Counted from the first letter of the stretch, positions 43,183 through 52,982 are shown. The stretch: 64,000 bases of DNA from Microcoleus sp. bin38.metabat.b11b12b14.051 (GCF_013299165.1 NZ_JAAFKD010000015.1:105122-169121), one strand, 5' to 3'. Notes: a model not told the origin generated them from the letters alone. Made by a program: numbers and translations.

Positions 43183-44301
43183 ATGCGAAGTGAAAATCAA
43201 GTATTGACATACACAGAAGAGCCAAACTCGGTGTCTTCAAACAATTCAGACAAGATAGTATCAAGTGAGTATCGAATATCTTTTGAGCAATATACCAAAG
43301 AACCAGATATCCAGCCTCTTTTAATGCTAGGAAACGCACTTAAAATACTGCATCAATTACCAGACTCATGTATTGATTTTGTGATGACTTCTCCCCCTTA
43401 TTGGGGAAAGCGCGAGTACGAAAATGGAGGAATTGGTCTAGAAAAAGATTACCGTGATTATGTAAGAAACCTAGCAGATATTGTTATCGAAATCAAACGA
43501 GTCCTCAAAAATAAAGGGTCATTTTGGCTAAATATTGGTGATTCTTATCAGAATAAAAGTCTGCTGGGGATTCCGTGGCATATTGCATTTGAACTTACTG
43601 AAAAACAAGGTTGGATTCTTCGTAATAGCATTATTTGGAACAAAGTAAAGAGCGGTATGGATAACACAAAAGACCGTCTTGGTAATGTTCACGAAAATGT
43701 ATTTCACTTTGTGAAGCAGCCGAAGTATTACTACAACGCAGATGCCATTAGATCAAAGCCACGGGAGGCAAAAGTCGTAAATGGAGCGGTCGTTTCTGCT
43801 ACTGGGGTTTCTGGCGTGCGATATAAGCGCCAGATCGAACTATCTACCTCTTTGAATCAAAAGGAGAAGGTAGAAGCTTTTGAGGCGCTTGAGAAAATGC
43901 TCGCCGACATTGCTGTTGGGCGAATCTCCGATTTTCGGATGGTAATTCGTGGACAACAACGTGCGACGCACTCTGATAGTGAAAAAGTTTCTGGACGAGC
44001 CAAGGAACTTCGGAATAAGGGTTTTTATTTTCTTCGTTATCATCCGAAAGGAAGTAAACCCGCTGATGTTTGGGACATTATTCCTGAAGATACTCAGAAG
44101 AGGTATGCACACTTCGCTCCATACCCAGAAGACCTTTGCCTGATTCCGATTCTCGCTACCTGTCCAGAGGGCGGTATCATCCTCGATCCTTTTTGTGGTA
44201 CAGGTACAACACTCGTTGTAGCCCGAAATCTCGGCAGAAAATCTGTCGGTATAGACCTTTCACCCCAGTATCTCAAATTATCACGAGAAAGGTGTGCATG
44301 A
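43183..44301 (+). CDS. Site-specific DNA methyltransferase of a NotI-like RM system
   Basis: A 372-residue amino-methyltransferase of circularly permuted (beta-class) order. Motif IV TSPPYWGKREY (about 69) precedes the SAM-binding motif I DPFCGTGTT (about 335) near the C-terminus. The TSPPYW form fits N4-cytosine methyltransferases (N6-adenine cannot be excluded). The middle (about 190-270) is the variable target-recognition region. ATG 43183 is used. The stop overlaps the endonuclease start by 4 bp (ATGA 44298-44301). It should protect the host DNA from the adjacent NotI-like enzyme; the recognition sequence is unknown. Confidence 0.9.
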   Translation: MRSENQVLTYTEEPNSVSSNNSDKIVSSEYRISFEQYTKEPDIQPLLMLGNALKILHQLPDSCIDFVMTSPPYWGKREYENGGIGLEKDYRDYVRNLADIVIEIKRVLKNKGSFWLNIGDSYQNKSLLGIPWHIAFELTEKQGWILRNSIIWNKVKSGMDNTKDRLGNVHENVFHFVKQPKYYYNADAIRSKPREAKVVNGAVVSATGVSGVRYKRQIELSTSLNQKEKVEAFEALEKMLADIAVGRISDFRMVIRGQQRATHSDSEKVSGRAKELRNKGFYFLRYHPKGSKPADVWDIIPEDTQKRYAHFAPYPEDLCLIPILATCPEGGIILDPFCGTGTTLVVARNLGRKSVGIDLSPQYLKLSRERCA

Positions 44302-45158
44302 CTCCTATGAATAAAGTTAATGAACTATTCGGGCACTCCACAGGAAAACGCAGTGAAAATTGGCAGCAAATTGTTGAAAAACAGCAGTGTCCTTTTCTAG
44401 GTAAAAAGTGTTACAAGGTTAGGAAAAGCGATCCAGACATATCAATAGGTACGTGCACAGTTCTCTACGGGCGACCTCTAGAACCAATACTTATTTGTCC
44501 AACTCGACTGATCGATAGACGCCAGATTTTTACTGACTGCTTTCATTTGCTCACTACTCATGAACCCGGAAATGAGCTACATATAGTCCCGGAGATTTCT
44601 ATTCCAGGTGGAAGCGTAGATTACTTTCTAGTTTCTACTAAAGATGGCAAAGTTAAAGACTTTGTGGGAATCGAGCTTCAAACTATTGATACTACTGGCA
44701 CGGTATGGCCAGAACGGCAACGTTTACTTAAAGAATTTGGCATTGACAGAAATGATGAAGCTGAGAAGTCTAATAAGCCCTATGGTATGAATTGGAAAAT
44801 GACCGCAAAAACAACTTTAGTACAGATGCATCATAAAATTCAAACATTCGAGCATATCAACAAGAAACTTGTTTTGGTCATTCAGGACAAACTTCTCGCT
44901 TATATGGAACGGGAGTTTAACTTTTCCCATCTCAAAAATCCGGCTGCCATCGGTGATTCAATGCACTTTCACGCATATCTGATGAATAAGCAATCAGATG
45001 AATCATATAGGCTGGTTATGCAATCGAGACTAAGCACAGACGCGGACGGGATTGGTATGTGTCTCGGTCTTCAAGTTGAAGCAAGAGTTGAGCTAGAACA
45101 AATTCTTCTGGCTCTTCAAGGAAAACTCTCTCAGTCAACACTTTTTGTTCCAGTATAG
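44298..45158 (+). CDS. NotI-like type II restriction endonuclease
   Basis: A 286-residue protein from ATG 44298. The frame is open further upstream, inside the methyltransferase gene, but the ATGA overlap fixes the start. It resembles NotI: ELFGH near the N-terminus, CPFLGKKC, GTCTVLYG and LICPTRLID, which supply four cysteines (about 31, 38, 53, 67) matching the iron-binding Cys4 site. A PD-(D/E)XK-type core follows, with GGSVDYFLV and VGIELQTIDTTGT, comparable to the NotI segment LEIQTMD. The C-terminal half is otherwise diverged. It probably cuts a GC-rich site; the cognate methylase is upstream. Confidence 0.8.
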   Translation: MTPMNKVNELFGHSTGKRSENWQQIVEKQQCPFLGKKCYKVRKSDPDISIGTCTVLYGRPLEPILICPTRLIDRRQIFTDCFHLLTTHEPGNELHIVPEISIPGGSVDYFLVSTKDGKVKDFVGIELQTIDTTGTVWPERQRLLKEFGIDRNDEAEKSNKPYGMNWKMTAKTTLVQMHHKIQTFEHINKKLVLVIQDKLLAYMEREFNFSHLKNPAAIGDSMHFHAYLMNKQSDESYRLVMQSRLSTDADGIGMCLGLQVEARVELEQILLALQGKLSQSTLFVPV

Positions 45159-46009
45159 ATGAAATATGTGTATAAACTATCAGGAACTCATAAGGCGCTG
45201 CACCGGATGATAATTCCACTGAGTTCCATTCCAGTAGTCAACGCGATCGATCGCACACACACGCATTCCCCCAATTCCCACGCTCTTTTCATCGCAAGAT
45301 CGATCGACATTCATCATCTCTCTGCACCGATCGCTCCATAGGGTAAGATTGTAGCGATCGACATTTAGACTACATCATCCGCCCGCCCTTGGCGCCAATC
45401 TCTCCAGACAGCACCTGAACCACTTGCTATCTCGCTACCGCCACCACCGCCACGCCCGATCGCAGATAGCTCCTAATTCTACAACCATTAGGTCGATCGA
45501 CTAATATCTGCGATCGCCCAGAAGAGCCAATTTCTCGATCGCATTAGATCAAAAGAGCGATCGCAACTTCTCAATTCATCTCGCCGACAACTCCCATCAA
45601 TTTTTGTAAATACCATGCGACAATGCGAAAAAAATGAATTACGATAGGTAATAATCATAATTAATTTTGAGTCCATATAGGATTTCCAGCATCGAGTTTA
45701 ACTCATAAAAGTTATTGGTTGGTATCGACGAGTGATTAGGGCTGGTTATGGAAAATATGAAACTATCAAGCCAATCATACTGTTGTAAAATTAATAGTAT
45801 TTGCAGTCAAGAGCATAGATAAAACAATTATTTGCTATGGCAGTCACGTAGAAACAATTTGATAAATTCGTCAAAAATCTGAAATAATTCTCGCATCTTC
45901 ATCCTGGCAGTTGCCGCAGTCAATAGTCAACAAAATAGCAGTTGTTGAGCAGTTATATTAACAGTTGACACCACAATAAATTATGCCATAAATAAGAAAT
46001 GGTATAGGT
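45159..46009. other. 851 bp with remnants only
   Basis: There is no credible gene. It is rich in CGATCG-type sites. GGTAAGATTGTAGCGATCGACATT at 45342-45365 is a short match to the 34492-type gene, another relic of that family. The end (45900-46009) is AT-rich and precedes a kinase fragment. Confidence 0.5.
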
Positions 46010-46246
46010 ATGAGTGATGAAGTAAAAGAGAAAATCTTCGACCATCAGTTTACCAGTAAGGCAGTTGGTAAAAGCACAGGTTTAGGATTGGTAATTGCTT
46101 ACGCCATTGTGGTTGACACACATGGTGGGACTCTGGAGGTAAATTCAACTCCCGGTAACGGTGCAGAGTTTGCGATCGCAATACCTCTGAAAGCCAAGCC
46201 GAAAACAGTTGCTTCATCTCAACAGCTAATTAATGTTGATGCGTGA
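46010..46246 (+). pseudogene. Histidine kinase fragment, C-terminal part of HATPase domain
   Basis: A 78-codon frame with EKIFDHQFTSKAVGKSTGLG, VDTHGGTLEVNSTPGNGAEF and the final IAIPL strand: the F and G2 boxes and the C-terminus of a kinase HATPase domain. The H box, N box and G1 box are absent upstream. It is the remnant of a kinase gene lost by deletion at the edge of the intact kinase cluster. Confidence 0.85.
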
Positions 46247-46429
46247 TAACAATGTACCAGTAGCCGAGGGCTTTGTCTAAAACCTTCGCACCGCACGCAC
46301 ATTCATCGCCCGAATTGCCGCCACCCATGCGTCGCGCCCTTTATCCGAATCTCTCCACATCAGCCACCAACAACAGAAGGGCGATCGGCAATATAGAACC
46401 CATTTGACATCTTTGAGTTTTTGGGTTGG

Positions 46430-46560
46430 GTGACGATAAATACCGAGATTAACCCGGTTTCTGAGATTTACGTCCGGGGCAAGAAACCGGGTTTCTACGA
46501 GTTTTTGGGTTGGGAAGCAGAAATACCCAGAGAAACCCGGTTTCTGAGATTTACGCAGAA
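46430..46560. repeat. Dispersed GAAACCCGGTTTCTGAGATT repeats
   Basis: Two direct copies of ACCCGGTTTCTGAGATTTACG (about 46448 and 46536) flank an inverted AGAAACCGGGTTTCTACGAG. AGAAACC-GGTTTCT palindromes of this kind are common interspersed repeats in cyanobacteria. The rest of 46247-46737 holds no gene except the fragment at 46585. Confidence 0.8.
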
Positions 46561-46584
46561 TATATCTCAAATGGGTTCTATAGA

Positions 46585-46665
46585 CCTTTTGCCAGCAAAA
46601 TGCTAGAACTGAGTCAGAGGTTTGACAACCAAGGGATTGTCAAATTTCTGCAAACGTATGTTTAG
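46585..46665 (+). pseudogene. C-terminal fragment of a hybrid kinase
   Basis: 27 codons reading PFASKMLELSQRFDNQ and ending TYV-TAG. This closely matches the last residues of the kinases ending at 50147 (PFANKMLELSQRFDDE) and 52982. It marks the end of a third, now deleted, paralogue that once stood upstream of the present cluster. Confidence 0.9.
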
Positions 46666-46737
46666 TAATGCTAAGGCAAATAAAAATTTTTAGCCTTAAA
46701 TTATAGCACAATCAACCCCATTTTTAAATTAAAAAAG

Positions 46738-47904
46738 ATGAATCCCCATCCATTATTCAGTAAAATTATAAGGCTTCGACTAAAGCTTAGCGTAATTATT
46801 GCTTTTGTATTCCAGATATTCGGCGCTGTGCGAATTGTGAGATACCTGCCCTTCACAAATAGCGATCGAGCCGATCGCCAACTCCCAGCACCAAAGCCAA
46901 AATTAGGCATCAAACCAACCTTTTTCAGTTTATGTGCGATCGCACTTACCCTGACATTTGTCCTGAATGCCTGTACTTTCGGACACAACCAATCGCTGAA
47001 GCCTTTGCGGGTAGGAATCACAAGCTGGGTGGGATTTGATGTTGTACTTTACGCTCAAGCCTCAGAACTCTTCAAACAACGAGGACTCAAGGTGGAATTT
47101 GTGCGATTTGATAACCAACAAGATTCTAGTCGCGCGGTGATGAGCGACCGATTAGATGCAGCATTTATTTCTGTTTGGGATGTGATGCAAGTCGATGCAG
47201 ATAATCGACAGCCTGTGGTTTTAATGACGACCAATATTTCTGCTGGTTCTGATGGAATTGTCGCCAAACCAGAAATTAACTCACTAGAAAATTTGCGAGG
47301 AAAACGAGTCGGCGCCAAGCTGGGAACTGTCAATCATTTAATTTTGTTAGAAGCATTGAAGGCTCATCAAATCAAACCTGCTGATGTGCAGATTCTTGAT
47401 TATTCTAATGAAGTAGCAGCCCAAAAACTTAGTTCAGAAGACATAGACGCCGCCATTCTGTGGCAACCACTGCTCGGAGAAACGGCTAAAACTATCAATG
47501 GTAATGTGATTTATACCACCAAACAAGTGGACAGCCTGGTGATTGATATTTTCATGTCCAATGACAGAACAGTGAAAGCGAAACAAGCAGAACTAACGCA
47601 GTTTATTTTGGCTTGGTTTGATGTGATGCACGCTGTTGAAACCAAGCCGAATCAAGTATTTGAAGTGGTAGCAAAAAAACTTGGACAAAGCAGTGCATCC
47701 TTTGCCAGTGATTATGCTGGGCTGAAAAAAGGAGATATTGCCATGAATCAGCGGATGTTCCAGACAAATGGTCGGCTAAGTTCGGCAAAAACCCAAATTA
47801 TCCAACTGCTAAAAGCAGATCCGCGTCACGGTAGGGTGATTCGGCAAGATGTGAAGATTGATGGCTCACTTGTCAGCAAAGCAATGGAGGTATGGAAGCC
47901 ATGA
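46738..47904 (+). CDS. Periplasmic solute-binding protein (SsuA/NMT1-type) with kinase-derived N-terminus
   Basis: A 388-residue protein. Residues about 78-385 are an SsuA/THI5/NMT1-type binding fold (LRVGITSWVGFDVVLYA, DAAFISVWDVMQ, LRGKRVGAKLGTVNHLILLE, DIDAAILWQPLLGE), normally for nitrate, sulfonates or thiamine precursors. It has two hydrophobic segments: a lipoprotein-like signal FSLCAIALTLTFVLNAC at about 61-77, and ahead of it VIIAFVFQIFGAVRIVRYL at about 20-38, which matches the start of the kinase at 50229. The 5' end has therefore been replaced by a kinase gene start. It overlaps the next kinase gene (ATGA at 47901). No ABC permease is near, so a sensory role is likely. Confidence 0.85.
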   Translation: MNPHPLFSKIIRLRLKLSVIIAFVFQIFGAVRIVRYLPFTNSDRADRQLPAPKPKLGIKPTFFSLCAIALTLTFVLNACTFGHNQSLKPLRVGITSWVGFDVVLYAQASELFKQRGLKVEFVRFDNQQDSSRAVMSDRLDAAFISVWDVMQVDADNRQPVVLMTTNISAGSDGIVAKPEINSLENLRGKRVGAKLGTVNHLILLEALKAHQIKPADVQILDYSNEVAAQKLSSEDIDAAILWQPLLGETAKTINGNVIYTTKQVDSLVIDIFMSNDRTVKAKQAELTQFILAWFDVMHAVETKPNQVFEVVAKKLGQSSASFASDYAGLKKGDIAMNQRMFQTNGRLSSAKTQIIQLLKADPRHGRVIRQDVKIDGSLVSKAMEVWKP

Positions 47905-50147
47905 ATCGCCAATCCAAATCCTCCAAAAACTACTTATCCCGTCAACTGCTGACAAGTTTTGCTATTTCCCTCGCCACAGTAGGTTTAACCACGTTGGGAT
48001 TCAACTACTTTCTGATTGAATCAAAGCTGGAACAAGAGCTAAAACAACGCGCTCAATCAATTACCCAAGGTGTCGGATTTTCGACAGAAGGTTTAATCGA
48101 ATTGGGGAATACCAGCATTATCAAGCGCGTTGTCCAGAACTATGCCACACTACCCACTGTGGTGGAAGTGGCGATCGTCACTCCTGATGGAGAAACCCTC
48201 GCTCGCAGCGGAGCAGAATTGCAAAATCCTTCCTATGCCTCGATTCATCCAGAATTGGCACAGGTGCTAGAACAAGCTTCTCTAACAGGCACAGATATCA
48301 GCCTCCGCACTGCTGTAGATGGCAAGCCTGCATTGGTCGAAATTTTGCCTTTTAGCAGCACGTTGTTTGGTTCGATCGATCGCCGGGGATTGACGATCGC
48401 AATTCTCGACGTTGAACAACTGCAACAACAAGCATGGCAGACGTTCTCAGCATCTACAGTTACTTTAATCATTGGGATGTCGGTAATTCTCGCATTGATG
48501 GCTGCGATGATTCAGCGATCGATCTTGCAACCACTCCAGCGATTAAATAAAGCCGTCACTGAAAGTCAAAGCACTGACTATTTCGTCATACCTAGTGGAT
48601 TGTCCGATAACGAAATCCAATTTCTTGCTCAGACAATTCAAGACGCTGTGACTACACGAATTCAAGCCTATCAGCAACTAGAAGCAGAAATTGCCCAGCG
48701 CAAACAAATAGAAGCAGCATTGCAACTGGCAAAAGAAGCCGCCGAAGTCGCCAACCGCACCAAAAGCACCTTCCTCGCTAACATGAACCACGAACTGAGA
48801 ACCCCCCTCAACGGCATTTTAGGCTATGCCCAAATCCTCCAACACGACCCCACCAGCACCACCAAGCAACAAAAAGGCTTGGGCATAATCCATCAGTGCG
48901 GCTCTCACTTGTTGACACTGATTAATGACATTCTGGATCTGTCCAAACTGGAAGTGCAGAAAATGGATCTCTACCCCCAAGACTTCCATCTGGCAAACTT
49001 CCTCACCACCACCGTGGAAATGTGCCGCCTCAAAGCCGAGCAAAAAGGTATTGCATTCCATTACGAACCCGATCGCAATTTACCCACCGCCATCCATGCT
49101 GACGACAAACGTTTGCGGCAAGTATTGCTAAACTTGCTGAGTAATGCAGTCAAATTTACCGACTCTGGTAACGTGACATTTACTGTGGAGGAAGTCGGGA
49201 ATATCGAACAGGAAAATACCAAATTAACTCGCCTGCGTTTCCAAGTAGAAGACTCAGGGATTGGCATAGCCCCGGAAAAATTGGCATCCATCTTTTTACC
49301 CTTCGAGCAAGCAGGAAAACGCGATCGCAACAGCGAAGGGACTGGATTAGGACTAGCAATCAGCCAGCAAATCGTGCAGGTGATGGGCAGTACGATTCAA
49401 GTTAACAGCATACCAGGTAAAGGCAGCACTTTCTGGTTTGAGGTGGATTTACCCGCCGCGGCTAATTCGCTCAATCAGCCTCAGACAGCACATGAAAAGA
49501 TTATCGGCTATCAGGGCGAACCGCGTAAAATTTTAGTAATTGACGATCGCCAAGAAAACCGTGCCGTGATCGTCGGGATGCTGCAACCGCTTGGCTTCAA
49601 GCTAGCGGAAGCCGATGACGGACAGACGGGACTGGATATCGCCATCCAAATGCGTCCAGATTTGATTATTACCGATGTGATCATGTCTCAGATGGATGGG
49701 TTGGAAATGACTCGCCGCCTGCGCCAACTGCCGGATTTTGCCCAGACTCCCATTATTGCTTCCTCAGCCAGCCTGTCTCAGGTGGATATGCAGCAAGCGA
49801 TGGATGCCGGTTGCAATAGTTTTTTCCCCAAGCCGATCGACTTTACCGGATTGCTAAGCGAGTTGCAGCGTCACTTAGAGTTGCACTGGATTTATGAAGC
49901 TGTACCAGAAATTCTTGAATCATCTGTCATAGATTCCCAGACTGCCGATTGGATTGTACCACCAGCCACGGAACTAAAAGCTCTCTATCAGGCAGCAAAA
50001 GACGGTTTTATGGCGGATATTCAACAGGAAGCCGATCGCCTCAAACAAGTCGATCGGCAATATGCGCCCTTTGCCAACAAAATGCTAGAACTGAGTCAGA
50101 GGTTTGACGATGAAGCCATTCTCAATTTGGTGGAACCGCATTTGTAG
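47901..50147 (+). CDS. Hybrid sensor histidine kinase coupled to the binding protein
   Basis: A 748-residue protein from ATG 47901, in a 4 bp overlap with the upstream gene (ATG 47892 is possible). Order: TM1 (about 16-36), an extracytoplasmic sensor of about 150 residues, TM2 (about 190-212), a HAMP-like segment, HisKA with NMNHELRTPLNGILGY (His near 296), HATPase with N box NLLSNAVKF and GTGLGLAIS, a receiver domain with phosphoacceptor Asp in DLIITDVIMSQMDG (near 593), and a C-terminal helical extension. The gene order suggests that the binding protein presents its ligand to this kinase. The receiver-coding DNA is practically identical to that of the next gene. Confidence 0.92.
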   Translation: MNRQSKSSKNYLSRQLLTSFAISLATVGLTTLGFNYFLIESKLEQELKQRAQSITQGVGFSTEGLIELGNTSIIKRVVQNYATLPTVVEVAIVTPDGETLARSGAELQNPSYASIHPELAQVLEQASLTGTDISLRTAVDGKPALVEILPFSSTLFGSIDRRGLTIAILDVEQLQQQAWQTFSASTVTLIIGMSVILALMAAMIQRSILQPLQRLNKAVTESQSTDYFVIPSGLSDNEIQFLAQTIQDAVTTRIQAYQQLEAEIAQRKQIEAALQLAKEAAEVANRTKSTFLANMNHELRTPLNGILGYAQILQHDPTSTTKQQKGLGIIHQCGSHLLTLINDILDLSKLEVQKMDLYPQDFHLANFLTTTVEMCRLKAEQKGIAFHYEPDRNLPTAIHADDKRLRQVLLNLLSNAVKFTDSGNVTFTVEEVGNIEQENTKLTRLRFQVEDSGIGIAPEKLASIFLPFEQAGKRDRNSEGTGLGLAISQQIVQVMGSTIQVNSIPGKGSTFWFEVDLPAAANSLNQPQTAHEKIIGYQGEPRKILVIDDRQENRAVIVGMLQPLGFKLAEADDGQTGLDIAIQMRPDLIITDVIMSQMDGLEMTRRLRQLPDFAQTPIIASSASLSQVDMQQAMDAGCNSFFPKPIDFTGLLSELQRHLELHWIYEAVPEILESSVIDSQTADWIVPPATELKALYQAAKDGFMADIQQEADRLKQVDRQYAPFANKMLELSQRFDDEAILNLVEPHL

Positions 50148-50228
50148 TAAAGCTATGGGAAATTTAACTTTTAACTTGAAATTTTAATTAGAACATAATC
50201 AACCAGTTTTTAGGTCAAATATATATAC

Positions 50229-52982
50229 ATGAAGACCAATCGATCGTCCAGTCAAGTCCTAAGATTTCCACTACAACTTGTCCTGATTGTACCTTTCGTG
50301 TTGCAAATTTTTGGCGCGGTGGGACTGGTAGGATACCTATCATTCAAAAATGGTCAAAAAGCAGTTCACGATCTCGCAGAACAGTTAATGAATCGCACCA
50401 GCAGCGCGGTGGATCACCATTTGGATGCTTACCTGGCAATTCCCCACCAAGTTATCCAGATCAATGCCAATGCTATTCGCCTGGGATTAATCGATGTGCG
50501 CGATCGGCAAACCGTTGGCAAATACTTCTGGCACCAAATGCAAGCCTATGACTTGAGCTACATTGGTATTGCATTGACAACAGGTGGTGGAACTGGCGCT
50601 GCTCGCTTTGATGGTCAAACGATTACGATCGATGACTGGGAGCGCTCTCCAGGAAAGGTGAAAACCTATACAACCAACGATCGAGGCGAACCGACGCAAG
50701 TGGTGAATACCTACGATTTCGATAACTTTAGTTCCCCCTGGTACACGGAGCCAATCCACAAAAATCGACCGATCTGGTCTCAAATTTATACTGTCTATAT
50801 TGAGAAGTATCCTTACATTGCCGCATCAGCCGGTCGTCCAATTTACGATCGGAATAATCAATTGCTTGGCATGGTGGGAGCCGATATTCACCTTCTCAAA
50901 TTGAGTGAATTCTTGCGAAATCTAGACGTGGGAGACTCAGGGCAAGTGCTGATAGTAGAGCGAAATGGTATGTTGATTGCCAACTCTAGCGAAGTCCAAC
51001 CCTTTACGGTAGACCATAAACAGAAAGCGATTAAACGGCTTAAGGCGATCGACAGTCCAGATCCAAAAATTCGCGAAATTGCCCAACAGCTTCAGCAACG
51101 GATTGGCGATTTCCAAACCATCAAAGAGCCAAAAAATATCCAATTGAGCCTGCAAGGGGGAAATAACTATGTGACGGTTATCCCCTGGCAAGATGCCTAC
51201 GGATTAGATTGGCTCGTGGTAACGAGTGTGCCAGAAATCACTTTCATGGGACAGATCGATGCCAATACGCGAACTACCATTCTGCTTTGTTTTGGAGCGC
51301 TGGTAATCGCCACGGGGATTGGGATCTTAACTTCTCGCTGGATTGCGCGTCCTATCCTGCGTTTAAATCAGGCAAGTCGGGCGATCGCATCCGGTGACTG
51401 GAAACAGACAGTTAAAGAAGGAAATATTGAGGATTTGAACACTCTTGCCAACTCCTTTAACCACATGGCACAGCAATTGCGTGCATCCTTCACCGCTTTA
51501 GAAAAAAGTAATACTAATCTAGAAGAACGGGTAGAAGAACGTACCGCTGAACTCAAACAAGCCGCATTAGCCGCCGAAGTCGCCAACCGCACCAAAAGTA
51601 CCTTCCTTGCCAACATGAACCACGAACTAAGAACCCCCCTCAACGGCATCCTCGGCTATGCCCAAATCCTCCAGCGCGACTCCGCCACTAACGACAAGCA
51701 ACATCAGGGCTTGGACGTGATTCACCAGTGCGCTTCTCATTTGTTGACACTGATTAATGACATTCTGGATCTGTCCAAACTGGAAGCGCAGAAAATGGAT
51801 CTCTATCTTCAGGATGTCCATTTGGCAAACTTCCTTACCACCACTGTGGAAATGTGCCGGATCAAAGCCGAGCAAAAAGGTGTTGGTTTCCAGTACAAAC
51901 CCGATCGCAATTTACCCACCGCCATCCATGCTGACGACAAACGCCTGCGACAAGTATTGCTAAACTTGCTGAGTAATGCGGTCAAATTTACCGACTCTGG
52001 TAACGTGACATTTACGGTTGAGGAAGTCGGGAATCGGGAACAGGAAAACAGCCCATTTACCCGCATTCGTTTCCAAGTAGAAGACTCAGGCATTGGCATT
52101 GCGCCGGAAAAACTGGTATCAATCTTTTTACCCTTCGAGCAAGCCGGAAAACGCGATCGCAACAGCCAAGGAACTGGATTAGGATTGTCGATCAGTCAGC
52201 AAATCGTGCAGGTGATGGGCAGCACCATTCAAGTCAGCAGCACCCTTGACAAAGGCAGTAGCTTCTGGTTTGAGGTTGATTTCGCCACCCCTGCCGATTG
52301 GCTGAATCAGCCCGAGACAGCGAATCAAAAGATTATCGGCTATCAGGGCGAACCGCGTAAAATTTTAGTAATTGACGATCGCCAAGAAAACCGTGCCGTG
52401 ATCGTCGGGATGCTGCAACCGCTTGGCTTCAAGCTAGCGGAAGCCGATGACGGACAGACGGGACTGGATATCGCCATCCAAATGCGTCCAGATTTGATTA
52501 TTACCGATGTGATCATGTCTCAGATGGATGGGTTGGAAATGACTCGCCGCCTGCGCCAACTGCCGGATTTTGCCCAGACTCCCATTATTGCTTCCTCAGC
52601 CAGCCTGTCTCAGGTGGATATGCAGCAAGCGATGGATGCCGGTTGCAATAGTTTTTTCCCCAAGCCGATCGACTTTACCGGATTGCTAAGCGAGTTGCAG
52701 CGTCACTTAGAGTTGCAGTGGATTTATGAAGCTGTACCAGAAATTTTTGAATCATCTGTCATAGATTCCCAGACTGCCGATTGGATTGTACCACCAGCAG
52801 CCCAAATGACAGCTCTTTACCGGGCAGCCCAAGACGGTTTTATGGCGGATATTCAACAGGAAGCCGATCGCCTCAAGGAACTCGATCGGCAATATGTACC
52901 TTTTGCCAACAAAATGCTAGAACTGAGTCAGAGGTTTGACGACGAAGCGATTCTCAATTTATTGCAACCGTATTTTTACTAA
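50229..52982 (+). CDS. Hybrid sensor histidine kinase with dCache domain
   Basis: A 917-residue protein. TM1 is LVLIVPFVLQIFGAVGLVGY (about 17-36). A dCache-type periplasmic sensor follows (about 45-350; FSSPWYTEPIHKNRPIWSQ, GRPIYDRNNQLLGMVGADI). Then TM2 (about 350-372), HAMP, a coiled coil (LEERVEERTAELKQ), HisKA with NMNHELRTPLNGILGY (His near 465), HATPase, a receiver with DLIITDVIMSQMDG (Asp near 760), and the same helical C-terminus as the upstream kinase. It lies 81 bp after that kinase, with a similar leader. From the HisKA on, the two are close paralogues; the sensor halves are unrelated. Confidence 0.93.
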   Translation: MKTNRSSSQVLRFPLQLVLIVPFVLQIFGAVGLVGYLSFKNGQKAVHDLAEQLMNRTSSAVDHHLDAYLAIPHQVIQINANAIRLGLIDVRDRQTVGKYFWHQMQAYDLSYIGIALTTGGGTGAARFDGQTITIDDWERSPGKVKTYTTNDRGEPTQVVNTYDFDNFSSPWYTEPIHKNRPIWSQIYTVYIEKYPYIAASAGRPIYDRNNQLLGMVGADIHLLKLSEFLRNLDVGDSGQVLIVERNGMLIANSSEVQPFTVDHKQKAIKRLKAIDSPDPKIREIAQQLQQRIGDFQTIKEPKNIQLSLQGGNNYVTVIPWQDAYGLDWLVVTSVPEITFMGQIDANTRTTILLCFGALVIATGIGILTSRWIARPILRLNQASRAIASGDWKQTVKEGNIEDLNTLANSFNHMAQQLRASFTALEKSNTNLEERVEERTAELKQAALAAEVANRTKSTFLANMNHELRTPLNGILGYAQILQRDSATNDKQHQGLDVIHQCASHLLTLINDILDLSKLEAQKMDLYLQDVHLANFLTTTVEMCRIKAEQKGVGFQYKPDRNLPTAIHADDKRLRQVLLNLLSNAVKFTDSGNVTFTVEEVGNREQENSPFTRIRFQVEDSGIGIAPEKLVSIFLPFEQAGKRDRNSQGTGLGLSISQQIVQVMGSTIQVSSTLDKGSSFWFEVDFATPADWLNQPETANQKIIGYQGEPRKILVIDDRQENRAVIVGMLQPLGFKLAEADDGQTGLDIAIQMRPDLIITDVIMSQMDGLEMTRRLRQLPDFAQTPIIASSASLSQVDMQQAMDAGCNSFFPKPIDFTGLLSELQRHLELQWIYEAVPEIFESSVIDSQTADWIVPPAAQMTALYRAAQDGFMADIQQEADRLKELDRQYVPFANKMLELSQRFDDEAILNLLQPYFY

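Noticed and set aside
44136..44297. 54-residue N-terminal extension of the NotI-like gene
   Set aside because: It overlaps the conserved SAM-binding motif region of the methyltransferase in another frame; the ATGA overlap gives a better start.
45159..45341. 60-codon frame after the NotI-like gene
   Set aside because: The latter half is translated HIP1-type and CGATCG repeats; no family resemblance.
46290..46400. Possible fragment of a coding gene on the minus strand (AWVAAIRAMNVRAV)
   Set aside because: Too short and not convincingly matched to any family.
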